Positions 47,780 to 58,970 of a stretch of DNA of 64,000 bases are shown here, one piece after another. The notes under the pieces were generated by a model. The model worked only from the letters and a program-made list of their open reading frames with translations. It ran no database searches and was not told the origin of the DNA. Within the stretch, counting starts at the first letter, position 1. The number at the start of each line of letters is the position of its first letter. Source of the stretch: Hippasteria phrygiana (taxonomy: Eukaryota; Echinodermata; Asteroidea; Valvatida; Goniasteridae); NCBI GenBank assembly GCA_037893225.1, contig JAZGUH010000186.1, positions 62,001 through 126,000 of the forward strand, in the 5' to 3' direction. The position numbers were made by a program, and so were the translations under genes.

Positions 47780-49260
47780 AAGTTAGATGTACTTAATGAG
47801 ATGCTTACAGTTTACCCTAATCATGATGATGCGTGCACTTTGAGAAATGGTTTTAATTTTGGCTTTTCTCTAGGCTTCAATGGCCCACGAGTGGGCCGCC
47901 ATGCTGACTGTCTCAAATCTGCAAAAGAATTCCCAAATATTGTTCTGGATAAAATTGAGTAAGAAAAGCAATTCGGTAGGATAGCTGGTCCATTTGATAC
48001 ACCCCCTTTGGCACGGCTACAGTGCTCACCCATCGGGCTAGTGCCAAAGCATGAGCCTAACACATACCGTTTAATTCATCACCTTTCCTTTCCAGCTGGG
48101 GGTTGCATTAATGACTATATCGATCCGGGGCAATGTGTAGTCCATTATGCCTAATTTGATACAGCAGTCGAGTTGGTTCATAAAGCTGGCAGAGGGGCAT
48201 GGCTAGCAAAATCAGATATAAAGTCAGCTTTTCGTTTACTTCCAGTGGCCCCAGCTGACTACGAGCTGCTTGGTTTTACGTTCAGTGGGAAATATTACTA
48301 TGACAAATGTTTACCCATGGGCTGTTCGATCTCGTGTGCACTGTTTGAAAAGTTTAGCACATTTCTTGAATTTCACGCACGCCAGATTTCAAAGTCATCA
48401 TTAATTACACACTACCTTGATGACTTTCTCTTTGTTGACACATCAGGGTCCGGATGTAAACAACTCCTGCACAATTTCATGACAATGTGTAACAAATTGG
48501 GGGTTCCCCTTGCCCTTGAGAAGACAGAAGGTCCACAACAAGTAATAACTTACCTGGGCCTGGAGATTGACTCCCTGCAAATGCAAGTGCGGGTGCCCCC
48601 AGTGAAGGTCACTGCACTTACAGCTAAAATACAATATGCACTGAGCAAACACAAGTTAACCCTGGTAGAAGTTCAGTCTCTTGTGGGTGCACTGAATTTT
48701 GTGTGTAAGGCGGTAGCACCCGGAAGAGCCTTTCTAAGGCGTCTAATTAGTCTGACAAAAGGCCTAATTAAACCACATCACAGGGTACGGGTATCGGTTG
48801 GCGCACGGCAAGACTTGGCTATGTGGTTAGAGTTCCTGACCCATTTTAATGGCATATCTACCTGTTGCGATATGGGCTGGGAATCCAATGCAACTTTGGA
48901 GTTATTTACAGATGCAGCGGCAAGTATCGGTTTTGGTGCATATTTCCAGGGGGAATGGGTACAGGGACGTTGGCCACCATCTGTCTATATAAATCCACCA
49001 TCCATTGCCTTTCTGGAATTTTACCCGCTAGTTGTTGCCGTAAAGTGTTGGGCTCCAAAATTGGCCAATAAGAAAGTGCGCTTTCATTCAGATAACTTCT
49101 CAGAATATTTGTGCTGCAGTGTTTACGAGTTAACATTGCATTTAAGGCAGTTCACGTCCCAGGGGTGCACAATAATATTGCGGACTCTTTGTCACGTTTC
49201 CAGGTAGAGCGTTTTCGGGCTGTAGCGCCCCAGGCACAACTGCACATGAGCCCCTTGCCC
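47747..49260 (+). pseudogene. Ngaro reverse transcriptase and RNase H (broken)
   Basis: The frame overlaps the end of gag. Seen in order: PTPIKLDVLNEML lead-in; fingers with PIGLVPKHEPNTYRLIHHLS; palm motif A in WLAKSDIKSAFRLLPV; motif B in CLPMGCSISCALFEKF; the YxDD box as YLDDF; YLGLEID; then RNase H with TDAAASIGFGAYF, a Glu in LEFYPLVVA and an Asp in FHSDN. Two in-frame stops (47960-47962 and about 48150) break the fingers. A frameshift near 49130 moves the last RNase H residues (a NNIADSLSRFQ tail) to another frame before about 49260. Confidence 0.88.
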
Positions 49261-49274
49261 GACCTTCCCCAAGT

Positions 49275-50209
49275 ATGGTAGGGTCAGAGATGGACCGTTT
49301 GTTATCATTGGCTTGGACAGCAAACACTCACAAGACTTATGCCAGTGGCTGGCATGCTTTTGGTCGATTTATGCAGCAAAGCCGTCATGAAGCAGTTCTC
49401 CCAGCCACAGTACAAATGGTGCGGGAATTTGTGGCATGGTTGTCATTACAGAATATGTCCCCCTCAACAATCTCAACATACGTAACGGGGGTGGGTCATT
49501 TCCATATGGTGCAAGGTTGGTCGGATCCCACTAAGGATTTTATAATTTCCAAGCTTTTAGAGGGAGCCCGTCGGGACAGTCCCATAGTCGATGACAGGGT
49601 ACCTATTTCACAGCCTATTCTATTAAAAATCTTGCAGTCGTTGCCAGTGGTGTGCACGTCCCATTACGAAAGTACCATGTTCAAAGCAGTTATACTATGT
49701 GCTTTCTTTGGTTTCATGCGTGTAGGGGAGTTTGCAGCAAATTCTAGGCATACAGTACAGGAGTCCGCTATGCGTATTGGGGATGTGCGTTTTTGTTGTT
49801 CGCACAAGGCTGAAAATGCAGTTGAAATTTCCATGAGACGCAGTAAAACAAATCAATTTGGCCCCCCTCAAATTGTTTGTTTAGCACAATAACACTTTGT
49901 CCAGTCCAAGCTCTGCATGCATTTATTTTAATACGCCCGAAACAGCAAGGTATTCTGTTCTGTCATTTTGATGGAAGTCCGCTTACCAAGTTTCAGTTCA
50001 GTGCTGTCCTCAAGAAGGCATTAGTACATTTAGGGCTTGTGGGGCAAAATTTCCAGTCTCACTCATTTCGGATAGGTGCAGCAACAACAGCGTATGACTT
50101 GGGGGTCCCCTTACCCAACATTCAGGAATTGGGCCGCTGGCGCTCACAAGCAGTGCTTTCATATATCCGTCCGCATGTTTCACATCCAGGTTCACATCCT
50201 ACTGGATAG
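49275..50209 (+). pseudogene. Ngaro tyrosine recombinase (one frameshift)
   Basis: Recombinase that would insert the element. The N-terminal part reads AWTANTHKTYASGWHAFGRF and FVAWLSLQNMSPSTISTYV. The catalytic domain has the first Arg in FGFMRVGEF, the HxxR box in HSFRIGAATTAYDLG, GRWRSQA, and the nucleophile Tyr in LSYIRPH. All key residues are present, unlike the DIRS recombinase in this window. A stop at about 49890 and a shift to another frame (CPVQALHAFI onward) break it. Ends at 50209. Confidence 0.88.
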
Positions 50210-50253
50210 TTTCATGCAGTTTTTTCTAACCGTTTTGATTTTCCTTGGCATGA

Positions 50254-51780
50254 TTAGGTTCCGCAACGGCTTGGATAGTTGGGGACTCACTTGTTCGTCG
50301 TGCTCGTCGACCACTGGGTGTTCCTGTACAAATTTCCTGGAATGGCAGGGGTGGGGCTGGTTTGTGTGACCTCCCTGATATGCTGTGCTCCATGAGGTCT
50401 CCTCCCCCAGCTGTTTTAATTGTACACTTGGGAAGTAATGATTTAGTTCGTTCTGACCTATTTCAAATTAGGCGGAGAATTGCATACTTCATGCAATTTT
50501 GTGTGGAGTCTTCTTACATTACAAATAGTGGAGTCTCATTTCACATAGCGCGCGCGTGTACGTGGAAGACACACACGCACAACTTTTGCGTACAACGCAT
50601 ATGAAGGTCAAACATTTCACGCTTCGGGCTACGTAACTGACCATTTTTAAACAATGGCCACTTCAGATTCTGAAAGACGCATGATTTCTGATGCATTTGA
50701 TTTCATGCTACTTTGATGGTCATATCTTAAAAAAATGCACCCGCTGTAATGAAATCTTTACGTTCATGTATTTTACGTGACCCACCGTATTATAGGTACG
50801 TACAGGCTATCTCGGTGCGAGTATTGCGGCGGACACGCTGTGATTTAACGCCCCCTGCTTTCTTTACATGGACCAGTCCACCTTTGTCACATGAGTACCA
50901 GCTACTTCAAATCCCAAGGAAGATGATCGCTTTTGATTTCATTGTTTTTGTAAAAAAAAAACACCCGCTAACAGGCAATGAATGCGCGAGTAATTTTTAC
51001 AGCAAACTGTATGTTGCCGGGCACCGACGGACCTATACCACTTCACTGGCGGGGGGGTTTAATGTATAGTTCCGGAGGGGCGGATACGTACAAGCATTAC
51101 AACTTACAAGGCATCAAAATAATGAAACAAACCTCAATATCCAAAACTTATGTTGGTCGTTACATCAGACTCCTTCTCTTTCCGCCTAATACCTTTAATT
51201 TAGGAATACTATTTAAACGCCGATAAAAACCTGGGTGATACTTGGCCCGATTCTGCCGAGTGTTACGCATCATGTACGCCATGCATGGAAAATGGCGCGG
51301 TAAGCGCAGCACGCACAGTATACATCACATAAATACCACACGCAGCTGCGATAGTAGACTTGCACTGGCACACTGTGCACACGCACAAAGAAATAATCGT
51401 GCGAACTACGAAAAAACGCGCACGAGACATAATCAAGAAGCGACTTAATAAAGTTGAATACTGCGCGTCATTTTGAGACTCCGCGTGTGCAAACTTTTTG
51501 TAATGACCCCCATACTTTAGTTGTGTGGTCCGCCATTTTGCCAAGACTATTCTATTTTGGGGCCAATGATCAAAGTGCCTTGGAGCACACCCGCCGCTCA
51601 ATTAATAGGTGGGCACGGTCCCGATGCAAGCATTTTGGGGTTTCCTTTTTACCCCATGACAAATTTCATTGGAAAAATCATGCTCTGTTCCATGGAGATG
51701 GGGTTCACCTAAATGATGCGGGTACGGGCATATTGCTGTCGGACTTTGTAGCAGGCATTGCGTCTCACATCATTCAGTAA
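50254..51780 (+). pseudogene. SGNH hydrolase of the Ngaro element, split by an insertion
   Basis: The first half (50254 to about 50515) reads ATAWIVGDSLVRRARRP (the GDS block with the serine nucleophile) and VLIVHLGSNDL (the GxND block). The second half (from about 51500) resumes in the same frame number with VVWSAILPRL and ends with FHGDGVHLNDAG, the Asp-x-x-His block, then the stop at 51778-51780. SGNH hydrolases are esterases or lipases; their role in retrotransposons is unknown. A separate element at about 50515-51507 interrupts it. Confidence 0.8.
50515..51507. mobile_element. About 1-kb MITE-like insertion in the hydrolase gene
   Basis: Imperfect inverted ends: cattacaaatagt and ggagtctcattt on the left against aaaatgagactccg-like text and actttttgtaatg on the right. 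It interrupts a gene whose two halves lie on either side. Interior non-coding, with CG-rich alternating gcgcgcgcgtgtacg near the left end. No clear target duplication. Confidence 0.65.
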
Positions 51781-52034
51781 GTGGCTGCAATGCAGAGCGT
51801 TATGCGACTCCTGTCAGATGAGGTTTGACTAAATAGTTAAAAAGTTGTCTTCCTCCTGTTGGGGCGCGCTGTGAGCGTGTGGCGTTTGAAACAGGAATGG
51901 AAGACTCATTCCCTAATACACACATGATTTGTTATTGTTGCTATGGCTATTGTTACTAATGTTGATAATTGCTCTGTAGTACAGTGTGATGTTAAAAGTG
52001 TAAGGGAACAGCCACTCCCTCTGTTGTACCGTAA
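51781..52034 (+). other. Ngaro 3' non-coding region
   Basis: No gene; leads into the 184-bp tandem repeats. Confidence 0.5.
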
Positions 52035-52402
52035 GGGGTTGGTTGTATGTATGTCCCATATTACAACCAGGCTGTTGCTAAAAAAATTATGACATAATTA
52101 CATGTGCTTATATGATTCTGGCATGATTAGCCAGTGGGCCTGATTGGGCCTGGGAGCCCATTCATTGACATTTGACATGATTATAGCCGGCGGGCCTGAT
52201 TAGCCCTGGGGCCTGGTGTGGGGTTGGTTGTATGTATGTCCCATATTACAACCAGGCTGTTGCTAAAAAAATTATGACATAATTACATGTGCTTATATGA
52301 TTCTGGCATGATTAGCCAGTGGGCCTGATTGGGCCTGGGAGCCCATTCATTGACATTTGACATGATTATAGCCGGCGGGCCTGATTAGCCCTGGGGCCTG
52401 GG
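52035..52402 (+). repeat. Tandem 184-bp direct repeats at the Ngaro 3' end
   Basis: ggggttggttgtatgtatgt at 52035 recurs at 52219; the two 184-bp copies are nearly identical, ending ctgattagccctggggcctg. Ngaro elements have split direct repeats (A1-B1-A2-B2), and this pair could be the B1/A2-B2 part, or a local duplication. Confidence 0.85.
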
Positions 52403-54160
52403 AGCCCATTTTCAGTTGGCCTGTTGAGGCCTTTGTTGATGCCCTGGGTGGCCATACATTGTGTACTTTATACCTGCTTTACATCTTGTTGATGCCAGCT
52501 TGCCCTCATAATTTTGGTATCTGGCACAAGTTTGGAATAAAACAGAAAAGCTGTGGCTAAACAACAAAAATTGGTTTGGAACATATCCGTCCTTTTAATG
52601 AGTCCAAGTATAATCATGTTCTAAAGAAGTCCGTGCAGCCACATAATTATTTCATGGCAAAGTGATTATAAACCTTTTATGCACAAATCTTAGTAATAAA
52701 GACAGCCTTAAATTGAAAAAGAAAGAAACCCTGAATTGCATTTTACCGTTGGATATTTTTTGGAACGATGTCTTCTTTGAAATTTAGAGAAAGATATTAC
52801 ACATCTTGTTTTTTAGTGAACCATTCCTTTAATTGTGCCACCAGTTTCTTTTTCACTGTGCCCTGCAGTCAGTTTATAAACGCTAAATGTCTCAAAATAA
52901 TTCCCACTTGTATGACATATCGAAAGAGCACAATTTTCAAAGTAAACAGTAAACATTTGCAAAAGGCAAAACATCGAAAAGTAATGCCTCACAACAATCA
53001 CAAGAAGTAACGTTAACAATTCAACACATTATCTGCAAGTAAAATCGCGAAAACTAAAATATTTACACGAATATATGACAGGCGTAAAAACAAACAACCG
53101 AAAACAGATTATAAAAACCAAAGTATTAATTTATTTAACGAAACGGAAAAACAAAAAACAAAAAACAAAAATTCAATTTCCTTTTTAAAAACCAAAACAA
53201 AACAAAATAACAGAACAAAACAAAACAAAACAAAACAAAAAAGAAAAACAGAAAAAACAGAAAAAACAGAAAAACTGAGGGAGAGTTTGGGGAGATAGAG
53301 AACTGGGAACCTTGGAATCCCTATAGGACAGGATATGAATGGAGGGAACCTAGAAATCTCTATAGGACCGGAAATGCATGAGTTGGAAAATAAAGGGGAC
53401 CTTGTCCTATGAATCTTACTAGTGTTTGTGCGTTTTAGACGAACGTACGACGGACGTTATGTCTTCGGCCAATAGAAAATCTTAACTTTACAGGCTCCAC
53501 CCACCACGACCGTCTTGACCGTCTAATTCTGCAATGGCTCGAGTTGGGATTGTTGCGTTCTATTCATAAAAACACAGGATAGCGTATACAAAATAAAGGT
53601 TGGCAGAACTGAGAAAATTCCACTCCGTAACCACGGTATAGGAGGAAGAATGATTCACCACTTGTAGGCCCGGCGATAAGTTTGTTTATAGAATGATTGG
53701 TGGATTTCGTAATTTTTTAAAGGTGATGCTGTTTTGGGGTACACAAGCTAATATAAAACTATAGACCCATTTTCACCCACGTGACCAGATGGCGTGAAAT
53801 GTAAACAAAACCACCACGTGTGGAACGCCTTGGAGTGATCATCGTACGTGTATCGTATGGGGCACGTTTGACTGGTTTACTTTATTAACATCACTACACT
53901 ATGCGGTCCATGACATGTGGAAAGGTTTATTCTTCATACACTCGATAAATCTATGATAAAAAGAAAAGCAATATCTCTTGATCTACACACACTGGCTCAA
54001 ATCCCTACACTTGGTGATGGCTGTAGTAGTAGTGGGATGATCCAAACTAATCAGAAACTTGGTAGGGTGCTGTTCAAAAGGGTAAGTCATAACAGGCTGT
54101 TTTCCTATCTTCTGAATTAAAAAAAAGGAAGGAATTTGGTCGTGAAAACAATGCAGAGTA
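52403..54160. other. Non-coding stretch
   Basis: No gene recognised. 53100-53275 is A-rich with acaaaacaaaac and agaaaaaacag microsatellite runs. ccaccacgtg words and cctatagga direct repeats occur but suggest no gene. Confidence 0.5.
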
Positions 54161-54169
54161 ATGATACTC

Positions 54170-54560
54170 AGGGGCGTATCCGGGGGGGGGGGGGGTGGGG
54201 TCAACCCCCCCCCCCCCCCCCCCCCCGCTCTTGGCCATTTTTAAATATATTTTTTGCTTCTACGCCAAAACTTGCAAACCAGAAAACCCAATTTTGGACT
54301 TATTTCGCGTTTACCGAAAGAACAAAACTATAAGGTTAAATGGCGCCCCTGCCCCTGTCCCCCCTCCCCCTCCCGTTGTGCAAGTTTGTATGCAGGTAAG
54401 ACATTTTCGGAGTCCAAATTTTGGAAAAATGTGTCAATTATTTTTCGAGCCCCCTACAAAAATTCCTGGATACTATATTTGCGGGTATGCGCAGGATGTA
54501 TGCAATAAATATCCAGTTCCACACACAATGACATGTTTTACAAAATAATTTACCTGCAGG
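54170..54560. repeat. Dispersed repeat starting caggggcgtatccgggg with poly-G and poly-C
   Basis: ctcaggggcgtatccgggg leads into long G then C runs (54181-54226). An aggggcgtatcc start is often seen at ends of non-autonomous hAT-like repeats in marine invertebrates; no second end was found. Confidence 0.5.
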
Positions 54561-54841
54561 ATTTAAATGCGGGCTTTCTATTTGAAATAGAAAGAAGATA
54601 GCAGTTCACTTTATATTCAAAATCTTTTTAAGTTTCATCTTTTCTTTTGCAAGTGGGTTACTTGTTTGCACAGTGAACATAAAAATCTTTCTGCTAAAAT
54701 AATAAAAACAAATTCGTCAAAAATGGTTTATACATGTACAAACATATCAAATCATCAAAATGTACTCTTACTGTCAATATTTATCAGATGGTTATGTGGA
54801 TGTTTCTTTGTCATATTTCCTGAACCTATTATTTTGTGCAT

Positions 54842-55050
54842 GTTGCTGAGGCAGTTGCTGCTGCTGCTGAGGCAGTTGCTGCTGCTGCTGAGGCAGTTGC
54901 TGCTGCTGCTGAGGCAGGTGCTGCTGCTGCTGAGGCAGGTGCTGCTGCTGCTGAGGCAGGTGCTGCTGCTGCTGAGGCAGGTGCTGCTGCTGCTGAGGCA
55001 GGTGCTGCTGAGGCAGGTGCTGCTGCTGCTGAGGCAGGTGCTGTTGTTGT
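54842..55050. repeat. 21-bp ctgctgctgctgaggcagg(t/c) tandem repeat in coding sequence
   Basis: About ten copies of a ctgctgctgctgaggcaggtg-like 21-mer, with one shortened copy; read on the - strand it gives PQQQQHL or PQQQQQL. Confidence 0.9.
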
Positions 55051-55841
55051 CTTTGTTGCGGCCCTGGCCTTTGTTGCCGAGGCGGCGCTTGCTGCCTAAA
55101 ATCTTGGTACCATTGAAAGTGGCGCTGCTCTTCCTGGGGATTATTTTGATCCCCCCTGCAACTGGAGCATGAGTCGCATTGTGTACAAAAATTCCTCAGA
55201 CAGAATTGGCAAAGTATTAGAAACATAACTTAAAAAACCAAGATGACTGTCCCTGACTATTTGATGTAATGGCTGTCTGCCTCTGGAGATTGGTATGTTG
55301 GCTCCTACCGGAAATTGTTGTTGCTGAAATGCTTGATTGAATGGATATGCATAGTGTCCATCTTGGTGTTGGGCTGGGTTGGCATGTTCTTCATGAGGGG
55401 GTGCTTCAGCTGGGTCGACCTGTGGTCCAACATCAGGGGGGGGGGGGGGGGGGGGGCTTGGGCTTCTCCGGCTTGAACAGGTGGTAGGGGTCGGGGTAGG
55501 GCAGCCAATGGTAGAAATTGGTGTTGTAATTCTGGGTCGTCTGCCAGCTGTGGGGGTGGTTCGGGTACATTATCTGCAGCTTGTTGTGCCTGGATACCCG
55601 GAGGTAGGTGTGGATGATCCCCATGATTTGCCGCAAGTGGCATCTGACATTCCGATGCCGTCTCTGTGCAGGATTGCCTGGTGCTGCATACCTCATTTGC
55701 TGTTGCCTTTGATCTCGAAGTCTGCGAAATCATTTCAACAGAAGACCGGTTTGCTTCTAATTTTCTTTCTGAGTTTTGCGGTAAGGTATTTGTATCGAAG
55801 TGATTACAATGTAATTCGTTGGCATCAAGCAATAATATTAT

Positions 55842-56844
55842 GATCCTTATGGCCGTTTACCCACAAGAAGATAATACAAATTGCTATTGTGTGTTTTCAT
55901 GGTTAAAATCTTGAGAGGTTTAACACTTCATGTATAAGGGCTCGGGATAAAGTACTTAAATATTGCATTTGACTACTTTTTTTCTGTTTTTATCAAGAGC
56001 AATCGAAAAGAAAAAGTAAATTCGCACACTGCCAGACTTGCGAGGATATTTCAAGTAAAAAGGTTCAATATTTGTGAAACTGATTTCCTCTGTAGTCCTT
56101 TACAATTGAACGCAGCCATAAAGACGGACATTTCTTCACTGATTGGTTTTGAATATATTTGAAATACATACTCGTCTCTCCAACTTGCCATAGCACTCAG
56201 TTTTGTATATTGTTAAACTTGGGCATTATTTTCGTGAAAACCTTTTGTTTTCCATTGTTCTATATTTATTTTAAGACCTACAACTCAATAGTACCTCTTG
56301 CAACTAGTAAGTTATTTTCCTGGGTTGAATAACATTTTGTCGGTTCAAGAAGTTGCACTAAAAGCTCCTTATTGACACGAAATATTTTAAATATCAAGGT
56401 GGGAAGAAAGAAAGAGTACAATTTAACTTCATTGCTTGTAAAATGTAATATTAAAAATAGTGTAGTCTGGAAGTTGTCTGATATTTCAATTAAAGGTATA
56501 ATATAGCATTTTTCAAGCAATGTAGTTAAATTCTACCCTTTCTTTCTGCCCACTTTGGTATTTAAAATAGTTCTTGTCAATAAGGACCTTTTAGTGCAAC
56601 TTTTTTTCCAATAAGGACTTATTCAATAGTACTGAACCGACGATTTTCGCTTGATACCCTAGTTTTGAAAGAAAAAACACTACGTATTTCCGTATTTGAG
56701 ACTGGATTCCCTATCCATATTTATGGCAGTTAAAATTCTACTCTCCAATGAATTCTGAAATTAAGATGGGTACGAAATTAATTAACTTAAGACGTTGTAT
56801 CAATAAGCTAAAATTAATTGTATTTAAGATCCAAAGCGACATAC
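55842..56844 (-). other. Probable intron of the Harbinger III second gene, with repeats
   Basis: Non-coding, AT-rich. It lies between the donor at 56844 and the acceptor just above 55721. Nothing else recognised. Confidence 0.45.
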
Positions 56845-57469
56845 CTGCCAACATCACGATTTACTACCTCGCTCACGCGACGCCTCAGTTGAAGGCCATT
56901 CCTCTGCAGATAAAATTGATGTAGGGGGCCCTGTGGATCTAAATCTCTTGTAATGTGTTCAACAACAAGCTCCCATTGATCTCCATGAGCCTCATAAGCT
57001 TCCAAAATGAGGCGCCTCTCCGCATTGTCCACGGCCATTCTTGCCCTGCGATTTGCCATTTTGGTTAAAAAGCTATGTGCTGGCAATAGTAAGGGTGTGT
57101 CTGATGGTGTGCTGGGTGTACTCGGGCCCCTGTGATACCACGCAACAATGAACACCGAAAAAGGCAGCACATACATATTCAGTGTTTCAAGATTTAAAAT
57201 TATGCAAGACAATACAAAACAAAAAAATGAATGAAATAGTGACAGTAAAAGATGGAATAAATTGTTCCTGTTCCTTTTCTAATATTCAGTAAATTAATTA
57301 TTGAACTTAGTTCTTAACAAAATGCAGCACAGTTTCAATGTTCAAACCTCGCGTGCTAATTCATATTAACACCCCAGGGGATTCAGGTGGACTTTTTCAA
57401 CCTTACTTAAAATCATCCAACTTCATTCAGAGTACCACAAATATTTGCCTTTTATAGTCTTCCCTTACA

Positions 57470-58970
57470 AATCTCACGTCATCATTTACAAAACAACGAA
57501 GACTTTAGGTCTGTGACGCAAGGTTCTTTCAACTTAAGTCTAGGAAGCTGGGTTCTTTCACATCTTACGTTATCTTTCACAAAACAACAAAGACCTTTGG
57601 GTCTAAGACGTTTGGGTTCTTTCAACTCACGTTCTCATTCATAAAACTACAAAGACCTCTAAGACTAATACGCGAGGTTCTTTTAACCCTTACGTTCTCA
57701 TTCACAAAACTACAAAGATCTTTAGGTCTGATACGCGAGGTTCTTTCAACTCTTACGTCCTCATTCATAAAACTACAAAGACCTCTAAGACTAATACGCG
57801 AGGTTCTTTCAACCCTTACGTTCTCATTCACAAAACTACAAAAACCTTTGTGTCTAAGACGTTCGGGTTCTTTCAACTCACGTTCTCATTCACAAAACTA
57901 CAAAAACCTTTGGGTCCAAGACGTTTGGGTTCTTTCAACTCACGTTCTCATTCACAAAACTACAAAGATCTTTAGGTCTGATACGCGAGGTTCTTTCAAC
58001 TCTTACGTCCTCATTCATAAAACTACAAAGACCTCTAAGACTAATACGCGAGGTTCTTTCAACCCTTACGTTCTCATTCACAAAACTACAAAAACCTTTG
58101 GGTCCAAGACGTTTGGGTTCTTTCAACTCACGTTCTCATTCACAAAACTACAAAGACCTCTAAGACTAATACGCGAGGTTCTTTCAACCCTTACGTTCTC
58201 ATTCACAAAACTACAAAAACCTTTGGGTCTAAGACGTTTGCGTTCTTTCAACTCACGTTCTCATTCACAAAACTACAAAGACCCCTAAGACTAATACGCG
58301 AGGTTCTTTCAACCCTTACGTTCTCATTCACAAAACTACAAAAACCTTTGGGTCTAAGACGTTTGGGTTCTTTCAACTCACGTTCTCATTCACAAAACTA
58401 CAAAGACCCCTAAGACTAATACGCGAGGTTCTTTCAACCCTTACGTTCTCATTCACAAAACTACAAAAACCTTTGGGTCTAAGACGTTTGGGTTCTTTCA
58501 ACTCACGTTCTCATTCACAAAACTACAAAGACCTCTAAGACTAATACGCGAGGTTCTTTCAACCCTTACGTTCTCATTCACAAAACTACAAAAACCTTTG
58601 GGTCTAAGACGTTTGCGTTCTTTCAACTCACGTTCTCATTCACAAAACTACAAAGACCCCTAAGACTAATACGCGAGGTTCTTTCAACCCTTACGTTCTC
58701 ATTCACAAAACTACAAAAACTTTGGGTCTAAGACGTTTGGGTTCTTTCAACTCACGTTCTCATTCACAAAACTACAAAGATCTTTAGGTCTAATACGCGA
58801 GGGTCTTTCAACTCTTACGTCCTCATTCATAAAACTACAAAGACCTCTAAGACTAATACGCGAGGTTCTTTCAACCCTTACGTTCTCATTCACAAAACTA
58901 CAAAAACCTTTGGGTCCAAGACGTTTGGGTTCTTTCAACTCTTACGTTCTCATTCGCAACATCAACAAAG
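57470..58970. repeat. 125-bp tandem array (two related halves of about 62 bp)
   Basis: The landmark acgcgaggttctttcaaccc recurs at 58171, 58296, 58421 and 58546, spacing 125. Each unit is two related halves, both with gttctttcaac, acgtt(c)tcattcacaaaactac. About twelve units, the left ones more variable. Open frames inside are by-products of repetition. It lies between the divergent starts of the two Harbinger III genes. Confidence 0.93.

Larger units (their letters stand above)
46446..52402 (+). mobile_element. Ngaro-like tyrosine-recombinase retrotransposon
   Basis: The order is gag, RT-RNase H, tyrosine recombinase, SGNH hydrolase, then tandem direct repeats. A tyrosine recombinase plus direct instead of inverted terminal repeats, and an extra hydrolase frame, are features described for Ngaro-type elements. 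The RT and recombinase are clearly different from those of the DIRS copy at the left of the window. Each gene carries stops or frameshifts, and the hydrolase is split by a 1-kb insertion. The 5' limit is not resolved. Confidence 0.8.
54792..57059 (-). pseudogene. Myb/SANT-like second protein of Harbinger III with polyglutamine tail
   Basis: Exon 1 (57059-56845) starts MANRRARMAVDNAERRLIL and contains EAYEAHGDQWELVVEHI and RRRVSEVV, a Myb-like helix pattern, ending at a cag/gtatgt donor. Exon 2 begins after an AG at 55721; joined across the intron it stays in frame and reads LRDQRQQQMRYAAPGNPAQR. It meets a run of 21 C (55436-55456) coding proline; with 21 bases a stop follows at once, while two more or one fewer base would open a further reading (VGPQVDPAEAPPHEEH) to about 55315. 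A third region (from about 55226) carries QWYQDFRQQAPPRQQ and then 7-residue PQQQQHL repeats to a stop at 54792-54794. Exon 3 limits are uncertain. Confidence 0.55.

Noticed and set aside
54836..55099. + strand alanine-rich open frame
   Set aside because: Shadow of the glutamine-coding 21-bp repeat, whose - strand frame joins a longer gene model.
57470..58970. CRISPR-like look (regular repeats of about 60 bp)
   Set aside because: There are no unique spacers: both halves of each unit are repeated, and the context is animal DNA.
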